NCBI RefSeq assembly: GCF_011745365.1
Contig: NW_024468917.1
Location: forward strand, 1,798,001 to 1,862,000
Direction of reading: 5' to 3'
Length of the DNA: 64,000 nucleotides
Source of the DNA: Cryphonectria parasitica EP155
Taxonomy: Eukaryota > Ascomycota > Sordariomycetes > Diaporthales > Cryphonectriaceae
Shown here: positions 45,081-56,626 of the stretch, in pieces
Layout of the letters: every line of letters begins with the position of its first letter
How positions within the stretch are numbered: position 1 is the first letter of the stretch
Position numbers and translations under genes: made by a program
The notes under the pieces: model-generated
What the model saw: only the letters and a program-made list of their open reading frames with translations
Told to the model about the DNA's origin: nothing
The model's database searches: none

Positions 45081-46133
45081 TCAAGACGTCGCGTCGATGA
45101 AATTGTCCGAGTTCGTCCTCTGCGTCGACTCGGACTCCGGGAACGCAAGAATGCCGCAGATAATCGCGGCGACGATAAGGCCCAGTGATATGAACCACCA
45201 GATGATTCCCAACACCCTGCCGTTGCTGACGCAGAAGCACATACACAGACCGCTCTCCCTGGCGTTCCTGGCCATCTGGTGCGAATCAGACCCCTCGACG
45301 TCCCGCCTGATGCAGTCGTCGAAGATGTCCCAGACACTGTATGTGGCTGTCAGGGTACCGACAAAAAGCTATAGAGGCGACGGCGGAGTCAGTCATAAGG
45401 AACACCTCAGAGAAGAAAGGGGCATGCAAAAATATGTTTGCAGAGGCCTACTTACCACATAGAAGCGCAGGGCCTCGGAGTCCGCAATGAACCAACACGC
45501 CACGAGGAGGCCGGTGTTGAACAAGATGATGGCCGGGGCGATCCACCTCTTCTCGCCCTCCTTCAGCTGCACGTTCATAGCCCGCACAACGCCCCACCAC
45601 AGCAACAACAGGAACAGCACGCCAATCACCAGGCTCGCAACCTTGCTGGCCACAATGTCGAACCCGCAAAAGATCATCAGCGACCCGACCAGCGAGCTGC
45701 CCAGATAGCCAGCCGGGTACGTGACGGCGCCCAGGCCCCCGCTCATCTGTGTCGCGCCACCCTCGTTGATGTCGAGCGTGATGTGGTGCACCCGCCCGCA
45801 CGTGAGCTTGCAGGCGATCGCGTGGCCCAGCTCGTGGAACGCCACCGCTTGCAGCTTGAACGGCTTGAGGAGCGCCCGCACAAAACGCACGGGAAAGTAC
45901 CAGAGGATGACGATGGCGAGGAAGTAGCCGCAAAAGACACCGACTGTGATGCGCTGCGCGTCCGACGTCAGCGCCAGGCTGGCCCGCCGAAAGACGATCG
46001 TTGGCCCGGCAGCGCGGAGGACACGGGGGCCTGCCTCGGCGAGCGTGCGCTTCGCTGCCGATACTATGGCCGCATTGGGGTTTCGAGGGATGTCGAGCCC
46101 GCGGAGGGCTTCGGTAGGTATTGTAGGGGCCAT
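45081..46133 (-). CDS. M50-type membrane metalloprotease homologue
   Basis: Polytopic membrane protein with a zinc-protease signature. Two exons, 46133-45456 and 45368-45081, give 321 residues; the 87 bp intron has donor GTAAGT and acceptor CTATAG, joining RFYV to LFVGTL in frame. The zinc motif HELGHA (HExxH) lies in QAVAFHELGHAIACKLTCG near residue 103, after a membrane segment YFLAIVILWYF. Several hydrophobic segments follow (LIGVLFLLLLWWGVV, IILFNTGLLVACWFI and the terminal IIWWFISLGLIVAAIICGIL). The size and TM layout match fungal 'peptidase M50B-like' proteins of unknown substrate. Site-2-type intramembrane proteolysis is possible but not shown. The NTGxxxxxW text is a loose relative of the second M50 motif, which normally contains NxxPxxxLDG; that motif is not recognisable here. 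Confidence 0.8.
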
Positions 46134-49100
46134 CGTGATGGCTGCTTTCGCCTCGAAGGACTCTTGGGATACGGTATGGCCTTTTGTTATTCCCTTATCG
46201 CTCCTTGTAGTCCTCGCTCTTCAACCCCACACCTAGCTGTTGTCTGGGTACGATTTGATGTATGCTCAGGTGGTGATGTGGTTTTGTGTATTTCGCCTGC
46301 TCGTCGTCGTAAGCAGATGCGAACAGGGATTCGCTATTATGGATCGAGGAACGAGTGTATGCGATAGAAAATCGTATCGTCGTTGAAATCGTGTTGCAAG
46401 AGAAAAGAAGGAGAGATATAGTCAGGGATGAAATGAGAGAATCGAAGGCAAAAAAACAGTCAAAAACCAGAGATGACTGTGGCTATGCACAACCCAGGAA
46501 ATCTTGGCTGTTTCCATGGGGTGGTGACGCGCGGTGCCCAGGACAAGTCACAGTGAGCGGTGACATCTGGAATGGAGTGGCCCTGGTCTGACCTGTCACG
46601 CTACAAAGGTTGGCGGGGAAATGTCCTGTAGTCTGGGGCTCAGCCCGTTATTCAGTGGTTGACAGTGGACGACACGGCATTTGGTTGGCCCCGCTTGGGC
46701 AGTGAATCCAGGAACAGAGCAGGGTCTCACCCCAGCTAAAAAGTTGCGTGGCCTGGCGTGGCTGGCACCTGGGGGAAGACTTCGTCATCTGCCCTGGAGC
46801 TAAGCCGCCCTGCCGCTGTGATATTTTTAGCACCCGCCTTGCCCCTACGAACTCTGCTGGTCGATGATCTCTCCTGCAACAAGGTAATGTATCAATGCAA
46901 ACTGCAAAATATCATGGTATGAAACTAAACCTTTGTGTTTCGAGCACCCTCCAGTGCCTATCGGCAAGAAGATACCTAATTGAGAAGCAAATGCTATGAG
47001 ACCGCCGATGTTGGACTGCAACTACAGATGAAACCAAAGCGTGCAATTTGAGGCACCTGCCCAGCCTGTCATGATTTTGAGATGCAGGACCATACGATAT
47101 GCTGTAGAGATTTGAGTGAGCACCCAGTAGAAAGATTTCAACCTTTACGTTTGCCATGATATCATGGTTCCTCTGAGGTTGACAAATCAAAACACGCAAG
47201 CTGTCCAATGACTTGGGTTGGCCAGCCGCTGTCAACTCTGTAGTGGAGTGCTTCGAGCCTAATAACTACTCAAGTCCATCCTTAGTAATATGCACTGATC
47301 AAGTTCAGAGTGTAAGATGTACTTCTGTCATCCAGTGTTGTACTGATATCCTCCCCCTGGTCTCCGGGTAACCTCTGATCAACGGGAAAAGCATCTGACT
47401 TCTGGGGAGCTTGTTGTTACCTCGAGATTTTGTAATTGCTGAACAATAAGTAGCATTTGAGCATTGCAGTCGCTCTAATAATAAGTAACGAATATATATA
47501 CAATAGCCCGATATCTCACCTCTTATTGAAAAAAGTCATGGGGTAGTAAGGCGTACAAGATGTGACGTGATTGGCAGAGGCTTCTCCAATGACTCTTTAC
47601 ATGGGCAGCATGTCAAACCCGCAGCTATATTTATGCAAGTCATCATTACAAATAAAGGAATAAAGAGAAAGGAAGCGGATTAATTCATTGATCTCTACGA
47701 GCAATCAGTCTCACCATTGGTCCCCTGGCTATACTGCAGACTGGTCACCTGTCAAGTCTGAGCTTGCACCAGTATAAATCCAATGTAGACTATGACTTGC
47801 ATATCTGATGCTAAGGTTCTGAACCAGAGCCATACCTAACTATAAGGTCTTGACTCCTCAACAAGAAAAAACCACACGCAGCCATCTTTGACTAAGTATT
47901 GACAGCAATATACACACTCTCTCTTCTTTTTGCTGCCCTTGCCAAGATTGCTTGTCAAACAATGACCTGAGGGCATTGGGTGCATACATTCTGGCAGTCC
48001 AAGAGCTCAGCACAGTGCCCGATTAAGAATTACCTGATAAAAACAAAACCTGGAGAGAAAGTTTGACACTTTTGAATCACAAAATTTGAATGAGATATTT
48101 GCTTGGGGCCCCAGAATTATCCTTCAACATTATAGCTCTGGACAGAACGCGATTCACATTCTTCAGGATATAGAGCGAGATGACACTGCAACAGTCAAGA
48201 TGAGGAACGTATAAGAGAAGGCGATGAGTACTACAAATGCATACTCTCATCTGCATACTGAACTGGTGAATTAACACCAGTAAGTGTGACGAAATGGTGC
48301 ACGGATACGCCTTTTGAGGCAGGATGGCAAGAAGGCCGTCGGGAATGTGGCTACGCTCCTGGTAAGAAGCACGTACTGGCTTGAGGGTGTCGGTCCGGAT
48401 CATAGGGGACAGGCTACATCCGAATCTGGATGGGATTGATCTCAAGTCCATCCAAGAGACTGTTCATTATCAGGACAGCCATCCCAGGAAGCTGGCAGCG
48501 TACACTACTGGTGTAGGCGCTGCTTGCCTCGAGCTGATGTCAGAATTTGCGGAGGATCTTCATCTTTGGAGACCCAACCATGGCCAGAGCTTATACTTTG
48601 ACGCAAGGCCTGTTTTTGCCATCAAGGTCTGAGGATTCGGATCATGTACTTTAGATGGTGGCAGTGGAAGGCAATGGTCTAGCAAAAAGCCGAGTCTGGG
48701 TCTTGGTAAACTGCCAAATAAGCAACTCGAAGCTACAGTAATACATCGGATAGCAGAAGGAGCAGTGGGCTCCCATGAACACACAATAAAACATATCCTC
48801 GGTGGCCAAGTCGACATTCAATGGACATCGGAAGATCAATTTTGGATAGGAGCATGGCGCCCTTCTGGTACTGGAGCTGGTTGGCAAGATTCCTATCGGC
48901 TGAAATTATGAACAAGACCGTCCACGGACGAGAGTAGTTCGGGTATTAGTGAAAGCCCGTAGGAGCGAGGTGATGAAAAGAAGTATATTAAACTTCAACG
49001 TGCTGGTGAATGCCGGCGGCGGAAGATATCTTATCCAAAGAACTCGAAAACTTCCGCGGCTTCTTCCAAGCGGTTCTTCCCGCTCGACAGCTCAAACTCA

Positions 49101-50976
49101 CGATGTCCCTGCTCGACAAGCGAACAGGGCCTCAGGTTGATAGCATACACGACGAGGCCGAGATGCGCAAAGAAAACCACCCACACAACCATAACTTTGT
49201 AGAGCCGAATTCTGCGGTCGGCATGCGCGAGAGATCAAGCGCAGCCAGGGTACAACACACCAAAGCACCGCATAATTAACCAAGCGCACTGCGCGGAAAA
49301 GGGAAGCGGTCGGCGCATGCATTGTCAGCCAGCCATCCAGCAAGCCAGCCAACCAGCATGGTGACTATGTAGGTACCCAAAAGGTCCAGACTCGCAGGGG
49401 ACCCGGCCAAACACTCTGCCAGCCTGTCGCGCCGGTTAATCACCTATACAATGATAGTACGTACATGGTATGTACATGGTAGGTAATAAGCATCCCCCCT
49501 TCCCCCTTCCCCGGTGGTGCCCGTCGCTGGACTGGATGGCACCGCCGAAGGCTAGGGTCTGGTAGGAGCCCGTGTGAGGGCAAGACCAGTGGGGTCCATG
49601 GGCCAAGAATCCCGGGGAAAACAAGTCTGGGGAAGAATGAAATGGAGAGAAAAGCAGGAGGGGTAAAAAAAAAAAAATACAAAAAAAAGTGAGGAGTAGT
49701 TTCTAGGTTCCTTCTTGTCGGGACAATGATTCACTCAGCCCCAGCCCACGTGTGAGCCGTTCGCGGTGCCGGGACTATACAGAGCGTTGCTATAAAAGGC
49801 AAGCCGCCGTTTCTGTCGTGGATTCAGAAAACGGCGAGAATTGTTTCTCTCTTGCTCATCATCCCTCACTCTTCCCACGCTCAAATAGTGTGGGGGAATT
49901 GGAGAGCAAGATCCCCTCACCTCAGGACGGTGGAATGGAAAGGTGTCCCACTAGAAACAACCCTCGCCAATATGAACCGTCAAAGTCAAAGGTGTGTGTT
50001 GTATGATTCCAGCTCGTCTAGGCAACGATGTCTCTTTTTGTCTGTCTGCGTCTGATTATTGTTTTGTCACAAGAGGGGAGGGTGTTGAGGTTTGTTGGAC
50101 TAAGTGGTCACCTAACCTTCCTTCAGCCGCACACACACACACACCACCACCACTTACACGCATTTCTCTCTCTCACACCGGCCGGTCGCTATCGGAGTGA
50201 TCGATACGCCAGACCGTTTGCCACCCACAGACGGCGTCGTTCTCCCGCATTAGGTCGACAGGTACCCGTCAGTGGTGCTTGGCCTCGGCGACGCCCGTGG
50301 TGACGCTAGCCCCGGTGTCTCCTCGGCGTGACGCCCCAGCAGCCAGTGGGACCATGGTAGGAGCGAGTCAGAGCCTGTAGTGGTTTGATGGATGTTGCTT
50401 TTGCCTTTTGCTGTGGATGAATCCTCTTCCAGGCCTCCCCTGTCGTACAAAGTGCAACGCTGGGTTGAGGAGAGGTACGTACAACGGTACTGGTGCTGCA
50501 GCCTTGGCGAAAGAGGATCTGACCTGGCTTGGCTTTGATCATTGTGTGGCACCACCCGTTGAGCCGCACTACTTTCGTCTTGTACAATGGGTTGTTTAAT
50601 AGGTTGCATTATGCCTCACGGTGCGTCCGTAGTGGTGGTGTGGTGGTGGTCTGGGGAAGAAAGACTTCACACCCTTTCTTGTCTCTCTTTTCTATGCCTT
50701 TTCTGTTTCCATTTCCCGTTTGTCTGGGGATTTCCCCACTCGAACCACTTCCAGTGCCACATCCTTTTCTGGAGGTGGAGTTCGCCCGTCGTAGGTCTGA
50801 TTCTGGAGAAAACTGGGCACGCCTAGATTTTCCCAAAGGAAGAAACCGGGCAAGACACTCCAGATGCTGTGGGGATGTTGGAGACGGGGAGACAAAGAGA
50901 CGGGTTGGAGAGACGGACACTGGCACACAGTTGACTGACTGGGTCCCACTACCCCTTTATCTTTTCCCGTTTGGCA

Positions 50977-51226
50977 CTACAGTACTATGTATGCTGTACT
51001 ATGGTAGTATGTGGTCCTTTTTTGCTCTCTTTTTTTTCTTCTTCCTTTTCTTCTTTTCCACAAGATGACGTCTGTTTGGGCCTGTCAACTATGCTACTAT
51101 ACCCATAGCATAGTAGTACTCCCGAGCCGTACCATTTTTTTCTCTCTTTAATTTCTTCTCGTCTTAGACAGATTGGCCCTACTGTTCTACTACAGAGTAC
51201 TACTACTATGCTATAGTACTATAGCA
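50977..51226. repeat. Cluster of palindromic TAC/GTA words
   Basis: Three dense groups (50977-51010, 51090-51120, 51188-51226) of related words such as GTACTATGGTAGTAT, CATAGCATAGTAGTACT and CTATAGTACTATAG. Each group can fold back on itself. The same words recur singly in other spacers. Confidence 0.6.
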
Positions 51227-51784
51227 GGATAGCGAAAAGATTGACAGGACTAGAGCGAGTCAGGATCGGCGAGGATTTCCTGAATTGCAGGCCCGAGCAT
51301 CATTGTCTTGCGATCCGGAATCCGGCATACCGATCGATGGCATCCCCCTTGGATGCACCCCAGACGCATCACGCATACCCTCGGCCGCTACGAGGGAGGG
51401 GTAACCAGGCGCTATGGTTGATCCCATTAATTCTCTCAACAGCTAACAGCTAACAGGAAACAACATCAGAAGAGGGTTACGTGAGTCGACACCTGATCTA
51501 CAGGTCCCATGATCCGGGGTAAACGGCGAGCAAAACAGCGAACTTGGGGAGCCAAAGGACAAGTCAATCCGCTTTTCTCCTGGTGATGCAGCTAGATTAT
51601 CGCAGAACCCCCTGGGGACCCCGGTGGAAAACTTTCGGCCCTGTTCCAATATGGGGTCTCTCTCCACACCATACGATTTCGAGCTAACAGATGAGGTTTC
51701 GCCAGACGAGGGGGGACGAGAGGCGACGGGCGAGAGACGCGTATAGGAAATGGACGAAGCTTACAATAAAAAATCGAGAGATTG

Positions 51785-51803
51785 AAAAAAAAAAAAAAAA
51801 AAA
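51785..51803 (+). repeat. A19 homopolymer
   Basis: Nineteen A in a row in the spacer upstream of the sugar transporter gene. Confidence 0.9.
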
Positions 51804-52085
51804 GTCCATCGTTTAGTGTCCGATCTCCTCGACGATATGACACGATCGACAAGGAACCATAAATACTGGCTATCATCCTCTTCTTCACGCTTCATCCCAG
51901 GGTGGTAATGATTCACACGCACACTTACCTCTCTTTCTCCCTTCTCCCTACTTCCCCCTCATACTTCCCCTCCCCCTCTTTACAAACCTGCTCTGCCCAC
52001 TACTTCACAAAATTTAAGTGAGGGCAAAATACGTCTCTTTTTACCAAAACACCAAAACAAAACTCCATAATTGCCACCACTCATC

Positions 52086-53924
52086 ATGGCTGACGCGGTC
52101 ACGCCGGTGGCACCAACCACCAGCCCCAACACCCAGGGCAAAAAGCTCAAGGAGGCCCAGATCGAGAACCCTGTCAGGGCTGATGGCATTCCCGCCATGG
52201 ACGAGAGGCAGGCCATGGCCGTGGCCAACGCTGGAGGCTACGAGATCGACGCCTTCATCGGCGAGATGGAGACGGAACTCGAGGCTTCTGGTGGCCTGAA
52301 GACGGGCTTCTTCCACCTGCAGTTCAAGGACCCCAGGCACTTCACCTGGGTCATCGTCGCCTTCGCCTCCATGGGTGGTCTGCTGTCTGGTCTCGACCAG
52401 TCCCTCATCTCGGGCGCCAACCTGTACCTCCCTGGGGATCTCGGCCTGTCCACCCGCCAGAACAGTCTGGTGAACTCTGCCATGCCTCTGGGAGCCGTTG
52501 GTGGTGCTCTGATCCTTGGACCTTGCAATGAGTCCTTTGGCAGACGCTGGGCCATCATTATCTCTACCATCCTGTACACTATCGGTGCTGCCCTCGAAGC
52601 TGGCTCCATAAACTTTGGTATGTTCTTTTGTTCTTTTTCTTCTTCTTTTTCTGTCATGTCAAAGAAGAAAGAAACAGGTTGCTGACTGTTGGTAGGCATG
52701 ATTGTTGCTGCTCGTGTGATTCTTGGCATCGGCGTCGGTCTGGAGGGCGGTACCGTCCCCGTCTACGTGGCCGAGACTGTCGAGCGCAGGATGCGAGGCA
52801 ACTTGGTGTCGCTGTACCAATTCAACATCGCCCTCGGTGAGGTTCTTGGCTACGCCGTGGCCGCCATGTTCCTCAAGGTGCCCGGAAACTGGCGCTACAT
52901 CCTCGGCTCCTCGCTCGTCTTCTCGACCATCATGTTCATCGGCATGCTCTTCCTGCCCGAGTCGCCCCGTTTCCTGATGCACAAGGGCAAGACCCTCGAG
53001 GCCTACAAGGTGTGGAAGCGCATCCGCGGCATCGAGCACGCCGACGCCAAGGAGGAGTTCTTTGTCATGAAGGCCTCGGTCCAGCACGAGCACACCGTCG
53101 TCAACGAGAGCGCCGTCAACAAGCGCTTCCCCTGGCTCGACTTCTTCACCGTGCCCCGCTGCCGCCGCGCCCTCGTCTACGCCAACATCATGATCCTGCT
53201 CGGCCAGCTGACCGGAGTCAACGCCATCATGTACTACATGAGCACCCTCATGAACCAGATCGGCTTCAACGACGAGCAGGCCAACTACATGTCCCTGGTC
53301 GGCGGCGGTTCGCTCCTGATCGGCACCATCCCCGCCATCTTCCTCATGGAGAAGTTTGGCCGCCGCTTCTGGGCCAACGCCATGCTTCCCGGTTTCTTTG
53401 TCGGCCTGGTGATCATTGGTGCCTCGTACCACATCCCTCTCACCACCAACCTGGGCGGTGCTGAGGCCTGCTACCTCATCGGTCTGATCCTCTACATGGG
53501 CTTCTTTGGCTGCTACGCCTGTCTCACCTGGGTCATCCCCTCCGAGGTCTACCCGACCTACCTCCGGTCCTACGGCATGGTCACCTCCGACGCCCTCCTC
53601 TTCCTCGCTTCCTTCATCGTCACCTACAACTTCGCCGCCATGCAGAATGCCATGACCCGCACCGGTCTCGCCCTGGGTTTCTACGGCGGCATCGCCGTCC
53701 TCGGCTGGTTCTACCAGCTGCTGTTCATGCCCGAGACCAAGGACAAGACCCTCGAGGAGATTGACCTGCTCTTCGAGAGGCCCACCCGCGAGATTGTCGC
53801 CGAGAACGTCCAGAGTGTCACCAGGAGCACCGCCAACTTCTTCACCGGCCGCTGGACCAAGAGCTCCCAGGCTAAGGCTGCTGCTGCTACCGCCGCTGAC
53901 GAGAAGCTCGGTGAGAAGATGTAG
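52086..53924 (+). CDS. MFS sugar transporter
   Basis: Plasma-membrane proton symporter or facilitator of the major facilitator superfamily, sugar porter family. Two exons, 52086-52617 and 52696-53924, give 586 residues; the 78 bp intron (GTATGT...GGTAG) joins SINF-GMIVAAR. The cytoplasmic N terminus is about 90 residues. Twelve membrane segments are visible, starting FTWVIVAFASMGGLLSGLDQ. Sugar-porter signatures: ESFGRRW after TM2, RVILGIGVGLEGGTVPVYVAE in TM4, FLPESPRFLMHKGK before the central loop, LLGQLTGVNAIMYYMS in TM7, EKFGRR, and PETKDKTLEEIDLLFE after TM12. Codon choice is strongly C-ending, so high expression is likely. The CT-rich leader also suggests a strong promoter. The substrate (hexose, pentose, inositol or disaccharide) cannot be read by eye. 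Confidence 0.92.
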
Positions 53925-55256
53925 ATGTGTGTAACGCCTTGAAAATGCCATTGTGCATTGAAATGAGAAGAGATAAGGGACAGAGACAACAGAGAATGGC
54001 AGCCCCGACCAGAATAAGGGTCGAGGGCCTACAGCCAGTATTAGCACCGAATTAACGGAGGCGGCGCATGCTTCTATGCCTTGATGTAATATCATGATAC
54101 CCATAATAAAAAGAAATTTCTACAAAAAAAAAAAGAAAAACACTACTCTGGCTGTCTGATCTCGTCGTTCTCGAAAGTACTTACTGCAGACGCATACAGA
54201 ATGACCTACATGTATGCACGAAGCCCAGACATGTGGAAAGGCCCCTACACGCTCAACGGCAGCCTCCCTACTGGACGATCTCGATACCGGCTTGACGTCG
54301 TGATCTACATGATGCTGAGCTTATTTTCTTTCTTTTCTTCAGGCATCAATCAACTGCAACCACGCCCCATCCCACAATTCCAGCCTAATCAATCCATTTT
54401 GTGTGTAAACTTCTTCGGCGTAGATAACACCCCCCCCCCCTCCTGGGAAGAAATCTATCACAAAACGCACGCCGTCCCGCGCGGAATGCATACTTTGCGG
54501 ACCATTCCCAAGACTGCTTGTGGCCATAGTAAGGAATGGATTTTCAGGGGCGAAATAAGATACAGCGGGGATTGCGGGAAAAAGATATTTTCCCAGGCCT
54601 GTGCGAACCCATGTCGTGGTCGGTGATTTTTGACCCAAGGGCACCGCGGTGCTTTTTTTTTTTTTTTTTTTTTTGTGCTAATTATGGGAATCATTTTGGT
54701 CAGAGAGAAAAGGAGAGAAGAGTAAAAAAAGTAGTGAGCATAGTGAGTCCTATTTGGGTTTATGAAGGCTGCTGTGATCTTCCAGTATTTCTGCGAGATA
54801 TCGTGTTGATCCGTTTTCACTTCTCAATCGTCATGGTTTGTGCCGGGCTGCTCAAGGTTGGAAGCCTACAACAGGAAAATCATTACCCCCCGATGGTACG
54901 ACATTGCCAACATGACAGGCCATGGTAGCATTACTATAGGAGATGTGCCAATAAAGCTTTGGCAGAATGAGACTCAAAATACTCCGTCAATTATGCATTG
55001 GTATCTGGATATCGTGCGTTCTAGTTTTTGGAAAGGCTATGCCACCATCGCTCAGATCAAAGTGTACCCCCGCCGGGAGCTCTATATGCACTCCCTCAAG
55101 CAAGTTCCATTGGCTCATAAATCTTGGGAGCGAACAGATCCCCCCTCCCTCCTGCCCGTCTGAAAATCTTTCGACGCCAGTTGGACAACCTTGTTTCCTC
55201 CCTGGCAAAGGTGAGAGGAGACCGTTAATGTGCATCGCATACCCCGTTTGCTCCTC
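53925..55256. other. 1.3 kb convergent spacer
   Basis: Lies between the stop codons of the sugar transporter and the HET-domain gene, so both 3' ends fall here. No gene supported. A T22 homopolymer is at 54653-54674. Confidence 0.5.
54653..54674 (+). repeat. T22 homopolymer
   Basis: Twenty-two T in a row in the convergent spacer. Could be a retroposed poly(A) remnant or a chance slippage tract. Confidence 0.9.
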
Positions 55257-56626
55257 TTATTTACCATCTGCTCGTGAGGTATTTGGTCGTGGCGGCGGCT
55301 CCCCGTAGCTGTTGTTTGTCGAGAGTGATGACGACGGCGTCATGTTCATGAGATCCCTCGCAATATACCGACCCCGTCTGCGGTCATAGGCGTCCAGCAG
55401 GGTGAACACCACGGCAATGTCCATCTTGGGCATGACCCGGATCGCCTCGAGGAACTCCTTGCAGATCCCCTGCGCCCCGGCTTTCTCGAATTCGACTTGG
55501 GGCGAGTACAGTTATGTTAGTCATCAGACAGAAAACAAGGAGGAAAATACCACCCGAGCAAGTAATTTTTCAATGATTAAAACTGGCTCCCTTTTTCTGA
55601 AATGGGTGCAAAAAAGTAGAGGAAGGAAGAAAAATCGACGAATAGAAAAAAAACCCTCGACAGGCTCGGGGAAGAGGAGGACTCACTATCAGTCCTGTTC
55701 CACTGCAACATCTGCTGCCACGAGATAATCTCGTCGCCCAGGAGAAACGCAGGAAACGCCGAGAGGGTCAGCTCCTCGACGATCCACTGGCGCTTGAAGA
55801 ACGGCCTGTTGGCAAAGCTCATGATGGCCATGTACAGCGGGCCCTTGTCGGCTCCCCCATTGACCTTGACGTCCTCGGCGCAGACGGGCCCAAACGGCGC
55901 GAGCCACTGCATGATGGGCGAGTAGTTCTCCGGGTGGTCGATCTTGTCCTGGGGGTGGCCAAAGTTGGGCGGGAACAGGGTCTCGAGGCGCCGCAGCGTG
56001 TTGATGCCCATGTCGGAGGTCTCGTCCTTGAGCCCCAGCCAGCCGACGGTGATCTTGGCCGACTCGTAGGCCAGCGTCAGGTGGGCGCGCCGCTGCTCTG
56101 CCTCGGCCGGGTCCCGGAGGTTGACGCAGATGCAGTCCAGCCAGACGCGCAGGGGCACCTGGCGGGCGGCCGGGTTGGACTCGTCTGGCAGGATGGACCG
56201 GAAGCCACGGAGGACCTGTCGCAGCCAGGCAGGCGGCTTCTTGGTCTTGGAGGACGATGCGCGGCGGGGGGAGGGCGGCGAGGACGGCTGTGTGCCCGAC
56301 GAGGAGCTGTCATTTGACGAGGTCTGGTAGAGCGAGGCCTTTTCCCGCAGGAACAGGGCGCGCACATGTCGTAGGGCCTGGCCAAGGGTCTTGGAAACTG
56401 TTACTCTGCTGGCGTTGACCCAGATGTGCTCGGTGTCGTTGTCGTCAGAGTCTCGCAGGAGCGCGCAGAGGCCGATAAATTCGAGGTCCCTGGTGACCTT
56501 GACGTTGACCATGCGGCTCACGACAGGGTCATTGATGTCCCGGCCCATCTGGATCTCCAGCAGCCGGATTTCTCGGTCATCAAGCTGTATTGGCTTGTAG
56601 TCCAGGCTCCTGACGTCGAGTGCCAT
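55257..56626 (-). CDS. HET-domain protein, compact form
   Basis: Protein of the heterokaryon-incompatibility (HET) domain class, which triggers regulated cell death when activated by non-self recognition. Two exons, 56626-55687 and 55495-55257, give 392 residues; donor GTGAGT and acceptor CCAAG join WNRTD-IEFEKAGAQG in frame. The start at 56626 (MALDVRSLDYKPIQL) is chosen because upstream residues encode only Arg/Ser repeats from the CT-rich leader. HET features: IRLLEIQMG at the start, IWVNASRVTVSKTLGQAL, RVWLDCICVNLRDPAEAEQ (the W-x-D-x-I-C-x-N core), SAKITVGWLG, and RPFFKRQWIVEELTLS. A Ser/Pro insert (SSSGTQPSSPPSPRRASSSK) interrupts the domain. Most HET proteins are far longer; here little more than the HET domain remains, with a short Pro/Ser tail. 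It could be complete, or a truncated allele. Confidence 0.85.

Larger units (their letters stand above)
46134..52085. other. 6 kb gene-poor stretch
   Basis: The longest interval without a supported gene. Small ATG frames exist (for example 48451-48077 minus, 124 codons, and 49010-49279 plus, 89 codons) but have no domain or clear splice partners. The section 50960-51240 is crowded with palindromic TAC-TA-GTA words. A19 lies at 51785-51803. The last 200 bp before 52086 are pyrimidine-rich, typical of a strong fungal promoter and leader for the transporter. No transposon ends, tRNA or rRNA recognised. Confidence 0.45.

Noticed and set aside
45438..46367. 309-codon plus-strand open frame
   Set aside because: Antisense to the M50-type gene, which has HELGHA and membrane segments on the minus strand.
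52659..54104. 481-codon minus-strand open frame
   Set aside because: It is antisense to the conserved sugar transporter exon. The transporter's strong C-ending codon bias removes stops from this opposite frame. Its translation is a compositionally odd Gly/His/Val/Asp string without domains.
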